Made by a program: the position numbers and the translations under genes. A stretch of 64,000 bases of DNA from Lewinella sp. LCG006 (GTDB taxonomy: Bacteria; Bacteroidota; Bacteroidia; Chitinophagales; Saprospiraceae): NCBI RefSeq assembly GCF_040784935.1, contig NZ_CP160680.1:3070501-3134500 (forward strand), written 5' to 3'. The notes under the pieces are model-generated. The model ran no database searches. It had not been told where the DNA came from and saw only the letters and a list, made by a program, of their open reading frames with translations. Position 1 is the stretch's first letter. Each line of letters opens with the position of its first letter. Positions 60,479-64,000 of this stretch are shown in pieces.

Positions 60479-62281
60479 ATGACCAACGTGAAAAAAATCC
60501 TAAAAAATCACTTCTCTTCTCTAGCGTACTTCTACAGTCATCTGCGCTACCGGCTGCTATTGCTACTGGTAGTAAGCATAGTGGTCGGACTACTAGACGG
60601 GCTAGGTCTAGCCATGTTTCTACCCCTATTAGAGCTGGTCGCTGACCAAGAAACCCAAGCTTCTAGTGCCGCTATGGGTAATCTGGCTTTTATCCTAGAT
60701 GGAATCCAAAACTTCGGTCTAAAACTTACCCTGACCGTAGTGCTGCTGACCATGCTAGCCTTCTTTATCTTTAAAGGAATCGCTAATTATCTATCCAGCT
60801 ACCTCAACGTTATCTACCTACAGTTCTTTATACGTAAAATACGGGTGGATACCATCGATGCTTTGACAGAGTACCGTTACCAAGCCTTTGTGAACGCCGA
60901 CGCTGGCGCCATCCAAAATACGTTGAGCGGAGAAGTGGAGCGGGTTGCACAGGCCTACAAGACATACAGTCGAATGCTTCAACAGGGCGTACTCGTACTG
61001 ACCTACGCGGGCATAGCTTTCCTGGCCAACCCGGAGTTTGCGCTGCTGGTCCTAGTGGGTGGTGTACTCTCCAATTTTTTATTTAGCATTCTATACAAAA
61101 AGACTAAAGTGCTTTCGCAGCGCCTAGTCAAAAGTAGCCATAGTTTTCAAGGCTTACTCATCCAAGAGGTCGCCTTCTTTAAGTACTTGAAGTCTACTGG
61201 GAGTATACGCAGCTACGCCGAGAACTTAAAGGAAAAGGTTTACGAGATTGAGGACTCGGTGCGGAAGATGGGTGTATTAAATAGCATTATGGCGGGTGTG
61301 CGTGAACCTTTGATGATGACTATTGTTGTATGCACCATTCTAGTTCAGGTACACTTAATGGGCGGTAGCCTAGCGACCATCATCTTAAGCCTACTCTTTT
61401 TTTACCGCGCACTCAGTTCGGTCACGCAACTACAAACCTCATATAATGCTTTCCTAAGCTTCTCCGGTTCCCTGACCAACATGACCGACTTTGTAGCAGA
61501 GCTACGCGCACAGCAGGAGCCGAATGGACAAACCAAGGTGCCCAGCTTTGCTGAGGCTATTACTTTGGAAAACGTCAGCTTTGGCTATCAGCCGGGCGAT
61601 TGGATACTTCAGGACATCGAGCTGAGTCTGCACCGGTATGAGACCCTGGCCTTGGTTGGTGAGAGCGGCTCGGGTAAGACTACGCTGATGAACCTGCTAA
61701 GCGGACTGCTACAGCCGAGCAAAGGCTGTATGTACATCGATGGTTTGGATAGTAGTGAGGTCGATATTCGATCTTTGCAGCAGCGCATCGGTTACATTAC
61801 ACAGGAAGTGGTTATCTTCGACGATACGATATTTAACAACGTAACCTTCTGGGCGGAAAAGACGCCCGAAAACTTGGAACGCTTCCGGGAAGCCCTGCGC
61901 AGAGCCAGCATCCTCGACTTTGTACTGGAACAGTCGGCCGCAGAGAACGCTGGCCTTGGCAATAACGGCATCAACCTCAGTGGGGGGCAAAAACAGCGAA
62001 TTTCCATTGCACGGGAGCTTTACAAGGATGTAGACTTCCTGTTTATGGACGAAGCAACTTCTGCCCTAGACTCTGAGACGGAGCGGGCTATCCAGGAGAA
62101 TATCGATCTGCTTAAAGGGCAGTACACTATGCTAATTATTGCCCACCGTCTGAGCACCATCAAAAACGCTGATCGGGTGATAGTACTGAAGCAAGGGCGC
62201 ATTGAACATGTTGGCCGCTACGAAGAATTAATTGAGAAGTCCGTTTCGTTTAAGCGGATGGTGGAGTTACAAGAGTTATAA
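60479..62281 (+). CDS. ABC transporter, fused permease-ATPase (PglK/MsbA-like flippase)
   Basis: The 600-residue half-transporter has an N-terminal exporter membrane domain and an ATPase domain with Walker A GESGSGKTT, signature LSGGQKQR, Walker B FLFMDEATSALD and H-loop AHRLST. Location among polysaccharide genes suggests a PglK-type flippase that turns lipid-linked glycan across the inner membrane; MsbA-like lipid export is the alternative. The next sugar gene starts 6 bp later. No Wzx/Wzy pair is seen in the window. Confidence 0.85.
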   Translation: MTNVKKILKNHFSSLAYFYSHLRYRLLLLLVVSIVVGLLDGLGLAMFLPLLELVADQETQASSAAMGNLAFILDGIQNFGLKLTLTVVLLTMLAFFIFKGIANYLSSYLNVIYLQFFIRKIRVDTIDALTEYRYQAFVNADAGAIQNTLSGEVERVAQAYKTYSRMLQQGVLVLTYAGIAFLANPEFALLVLVGGVLSNFLFSILYKKTKVLSQRLVKSSHSFQGLLIQEVAFFKYLKSTGSIRSYAENLKEKVYEIEDSVRKMGVLNSIMAGVREPLMMTIVVCTILVQVHLMGGSLATIILSLLFFYRALSSVTQLQTSYNAFLSFSGSLTNMTDFVAELRAQQEPNGQTKVPSFAEAITLENVSFGYQPGDWILQDIELSLHRYETLALVGESGSGKTTLMNLLSGLLQPSKGCMYIDGLDSSEVDIRSLQQRIGYITQEVVIFDDTIFNNVTFWAEKTPENLERFREALRRASILDFVLEQSAAENAGLGNNGINLSGGQKQRISIARELYKDVDFLFMDEATSALDSETERAIQENIDLLKGQYTMLIIAHRLSTIKNADRVIVLKQGRIEHVGRYEELIEKSVSFKRMVELQEL

Positions 62282-62287
62282 AGACCA

Positions 62288-62683
62288 GTGAAGAAAACAA
62301 AAATACTCAATTTACCCCGTATCCAGGATCCCCGTGGCAATCTCACCTTTCTGCAAAATCAGGAACATGTACCGTTCGATATCCAAAGGGTATTTTGGAC
62401 CTATGATGTGCCGGGTGGTGAACGGCGTGGTGGACATGCCTATTACCAACAAGAAGAGTTCATCATTGCGCTGAGTGGTAGTTTTGATGTGGTGATAACT
62501 ACACCGTCCGGCGAAAAGCAATCCTACACCTTGAACCGGTCTTACTACGGGCTCTATCTTCCTCCATTAACGTGGCGGCATATGGAAAACTTCTCTACCA
62601 ATTCGCTGAGCTTGCATTTGAGTAGCCAGCCTTTTGATGCGAAGGACTATATCCGCGACTTTAACGCCTATTGTAATGCGTGA
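62288..62683 (+). CDS. FdtA/QdtA-like dTDP-hexose 3,4-ketoisomerase, first copy (His to Tyr)
   Basis: GTG at 62288, 6 bp after the previous stop, gives 131 residues: a single cupin with the pattern DPRGNLTFLQ, VPGGERRGGHAYYQ, SGSFDVV and YGLYLPPLTWR. FdtA-type enzymes move the keto group of dTDP-4-keto-6-deoxyglucose from C4 to C3. They usually have two histidines in GGHxH; here the second is Tyr (GGHAYY). The adjacent second copy keeps both. This copy may be a non-catalytic partner, have shifted stereochemistry, or still be active. Confidence 0.82.
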   Translation: MKKTKILNLPRIQDPRGNLTFLQNQEHVPFDIQRVFWTYDVPGGERRGGHAYYQQEEFIIALSGSFDVVITTPSGEKQSYTLNRSYYGLYLPPLTWRHMENFSTNSLSLHLSSQPFDAKDYIRDFNAYCNA

Positions 62684-63101
62684 TAGACATCAAACTACGG
62701 TTTACGACTGCACTATCATACTACTGCCGGTGGTACATAGCGAAGCTGGGAATATTACCGCCATCAACAACTCACAAGAAATCCCCTTTAATGTGCAAAG
62801 GGTTTATTATCTGTACGACGTACCGGGAGGTGAAAGCCGAGGAGGGCATGGGCACAAAGACCTACATCAACTGATATTGGCCGTTAGTGGCAGCTTTGAC
62901 ATCACCGTAGATGATGGGGGTATCCGCCGGACTTTTCAGCTCAACCGACCCAATTATGGGTTATACCTACCACCAGGGTTATGGCGAGAACTCGATAATT
63001 TTTCGAGTGGATCAATTTGCCTCGTTATGGCTTCTGATGCTTATTCAGCAGAAGACTATCTAAGAACATACGATGAATTTAAAGCCTTTAAACAATTATG
63101 A
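62676..63101 (+). CDS. FdtA/QdtA-like dTDP-hexose 3,4-ketoisomerase, second copy
   Basis: The ATG at 62676 overlaps the end of the first copy by 8 bp and gives 141 residues; the ATG at 62634 lies inside the first copy and is rejected. The cupin carries VPGGESRGGHGHKDLHQ with both expected catalytic histidines, SGSFDIT and YGLYLPPGLWRELDNFSSG. It should be the active ketoisomerase of a dTDP-3-amino-3,6-dideoxyhexose pathway. The ATGA overlap with the acetyltransferase supports co-translation. Confidence 0.88.
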   Translation: MRDRHQTTVYDCTIILLPVVHSEAGNITAINNSQEIPFNVQRVYYLYDVPGGESRGGHGHKDLHQLILAVSGSFDITVDDGGIRRTFQLNRPNYGLYLPPGLWRELDNFSSGSICLVMASDAYSAEDYLRTYDEFKAFKQL

Positions 63102-63649
63102 TTCACCAACTGGCTGATGTACAAACCCAGCATATTGGTCCGGATACAACTGTCTGGCAGTTTAGTATCATTTTAGAAGGAGCTCAAATAGGCAATCATT
63201 GTAATATTAACTGCCATACGTTTATTGAAAACAAGGTCACTATCGGCAATTATGTCACAGTGAAATCTGGGGTCTATCTTTGGGATGGGCTACAGGTAGA
63301 AGATAATGTTTTTATCGGCCCTAATGCGACTTTTACTAATGACAAACGCCCTCGCTCCAAACAATATCCATCAACATTCCAGAAAACGATCATAAGGCAC
63401 CATGCTTCTATAGGAGCTGGAGCTACTGTTTTAGGTGGTGTTACAATTGGAGAATATGCTATTGTAGGGGCTAACAGCTTGGTCACTAAGGATATTCCCC
63501 CCCGTAGCCTCGTTCTCGGACAGCCTGCACGCATTGTAGGGTGGATTAATGAGGATGGCAGCCCTATGGAATCTTTAGACGTAGATTTATTCCAAGATAA
63601 TCAGGGAAATACCTGGAAATTAATCGATAGCCAGATAAAACGTTTATGA
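63098..63649 (+). CDS. Hexapeptide-repeat acetyltransferase, FdtC-like
   Basis: The 183-residue protein has left-handed beta-helix hexapeptide repeats (IGNHCNINCHTFIENKVTIGNYVTVKSG) and the block LWDGLQVEDNVFIGPNATF ending in NDKRPRSKQYP. This is typical of FdtC and the acetyltransferase half of WxcM, which acetylate the 3-amino group of dTDP-Fuc3N using acetyl-CoA. WbpD is the related alternative and would suit the WlbA enzyme at 54230. The position between FdtA-like and DegT genes favours FdtC. ATGA overlaps occur on both sides. Confidence 0.85.
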   Translation: MIHQLADVQTQHIGPDTTVWQFSIILEGAQIGNHCNINCHTFIENKVTIGNYVTVKSGVYLWDGLQVEDNVFIGPNATFTNDKRPRSKQYPSTFQKTIIRHHASIGAGATVLGGVTIGEYAIVGANSLVTKDIPPRSLVLGQPARIVGWINEDGSPMESLDVDLFQDNQGNTWKLIDSQIKRL

Positions 63650-64000
63650 ATATCTCCTTCCTCAACTTCGCGCCTATGCACAGCGCCATACGGGCTGAAA
63701 TGCAGGCTGCTTTTGAATCAGTCTACGACAGCAACTGGTTCATAATGGGTAAACACCTGGAAGCTTTTGAAACGGCTTATGCGCAGTACAACGGAACCAG
63801 ACACGCCATAGGTGTGAGTAATGGCTTGGATGCCTTGGTACTGGGACTTAAAGCCTTGGGGGTGGGCGAAGGGGATGAAGTTATTGTACCCGCTCATACT
63901 TTCATTGCTTCTGTCCTCGCGGTATCTCATGTTGGTGCTAACCCGATATTTGCAGAGCCAGACCCTAAAACGTACAACCTAGACCCGGAGGCGGTAGAGC
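63646..64000 (+). CDS. DegT/DnrJ/EryC1 aminotransferase, FdtB-like (3' end outside window)
   Basis: The ATG at 63646 overlaps the acetyltransferase stop by 4 bp. The 118 visible codons give MNISFLNFAPMHSAIRAEM, then SNWFIMGKHLEAFETAYAQYNGTRHAIGVSNGLDALVLGLKALG and VIVPAHTFIASVLAVSHVGANPIFAEPD, the N-terminal pattern of PLP-dependent sugar aminotransferases. The PLP lysine lies beyond the window. With the neighbouring genes it would transaminate the 3-keto sugar. The stop is not seen. Confidence 0.88.
   Translation, partial: MNISFLNFAPMHSAIRAEMQAAFESVYDSNWFIMGKHLEAFETAYAQYNGTRHAIGVSNGLDALVLGLKALGVGEGDEVIVPAHTFIASVLAVSHVGANPIFAEPDPKTYNLDPEAVE

Noticed and set aside
1-64000. tRNA, rRNA and known riboswitches
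   Set aside because: No cloverleaf, conserved rRNA segment or recognised aptamer core was seen when reading the gaps; a covariance-model search would be needed to exclude small RNAs.

Overview
The window reads as a chromosomal segment of a Bacteroidota species, most likely of the Saprospiria (Lewinella-like) group. This is inferred from a SusC/SusD pair, an AraR-type Nudix regulator, several TAnnTTTG -7 promoter boxes, a UpxY/NusG-like antiterminator, a decayed type IX secretion C-terminal domain, and a sigma factor/CHAT/TPR island. No rRNA or tRNA gene was recognised. Nearly all assignments rest on reading the protein sequences; no database search was possible.

Layout. (1) 1-7.2 kb: the end of a large cytochrome c/PA14/beta-propeller/DUF1080 protein, an MFS sugar transporter, then efp, accB and accC. 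(2) 7.2-16.0 kb: an accessory island with small secreted proteins, a T9SS-domain pseudogene, an ECF-like sigma factor with a membrane anti-sigma-like partner, four unrecognised AT-rich genes and a lipoprotein carrying a TPR array and a CHAT caspase-like protease domain. The 8-mer TGGTTGCA stands upstream of four transcription units here, each time pointing at the next gene. (3) 16.3-22.2 kb: an MsbA-type ABC exporter, a LolC/E-type permease, an intact IS4-superfamily insertion sequence (32-bp terminal repeats) inside a dispersed intergenic repeat, and a DUF2807 protein. (4) 22.5-50.4 kb: a complete L-arabinan/L-arabinose utilisation locus. The Nudix-type AraR regulator diverges from SusC/SusD, an FG-GAP lipoprotein, three GH43, two GH51, GH127 and GH97 enzymes, araB, araD, araA, an aldose 1-epimerase and an SSS-type sodium symporter. 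The promoter of susC has good -33/-7 boxes and palindromes placed like operators. (5) 50.6-64 kb: a surface-polysaccharide locus: UDP-HexNAc dehydrogenase, UpxY-like antiterminator, CpsB-type PHP phosphatase, WlbA/WbpB-type oxidoreductase, UDP-glucuronate 4-epimerase-like enzyme, Wza, Wzc, an ABC flippase, two tandem FdtA-like ketoisomerases, an FdtC-like acetyltransferase and the start of a DegT/FdtB-like aminotransferase. The last four suggest dTDP-3-acetamido-3,6-dideoxyhexose synthesis.

How the genes work together. In the arabinose locus, surface lipoproteins and SusCD would capture and cut arabinan, periplasmic GH51/GH127/GH97/GH43 enzymes release arabinose, the mutarotase and SSS symporter supply it to the cytoplasm, and AraA-AraB-AraD convert it to D-xylulose 5-phosphate, under AraR control. 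In the polysaccharide locus, sugar-nucleotide enzymes feed a repeat unit exported through Wza/Wzc, with CpsB as the probable phosphatase for the Wzc tyrosine tail.

The most unusual signals are: the sigma/CHAT island with its shared upstream motif; a family of TTCCGAC-heptamer intergenic repeats that appear to supply the N-terminus of one enzyme and the C-terminus of another; and a GxxExxY PDDEXK-like gene flanked by inverted copies of a second repeat family.
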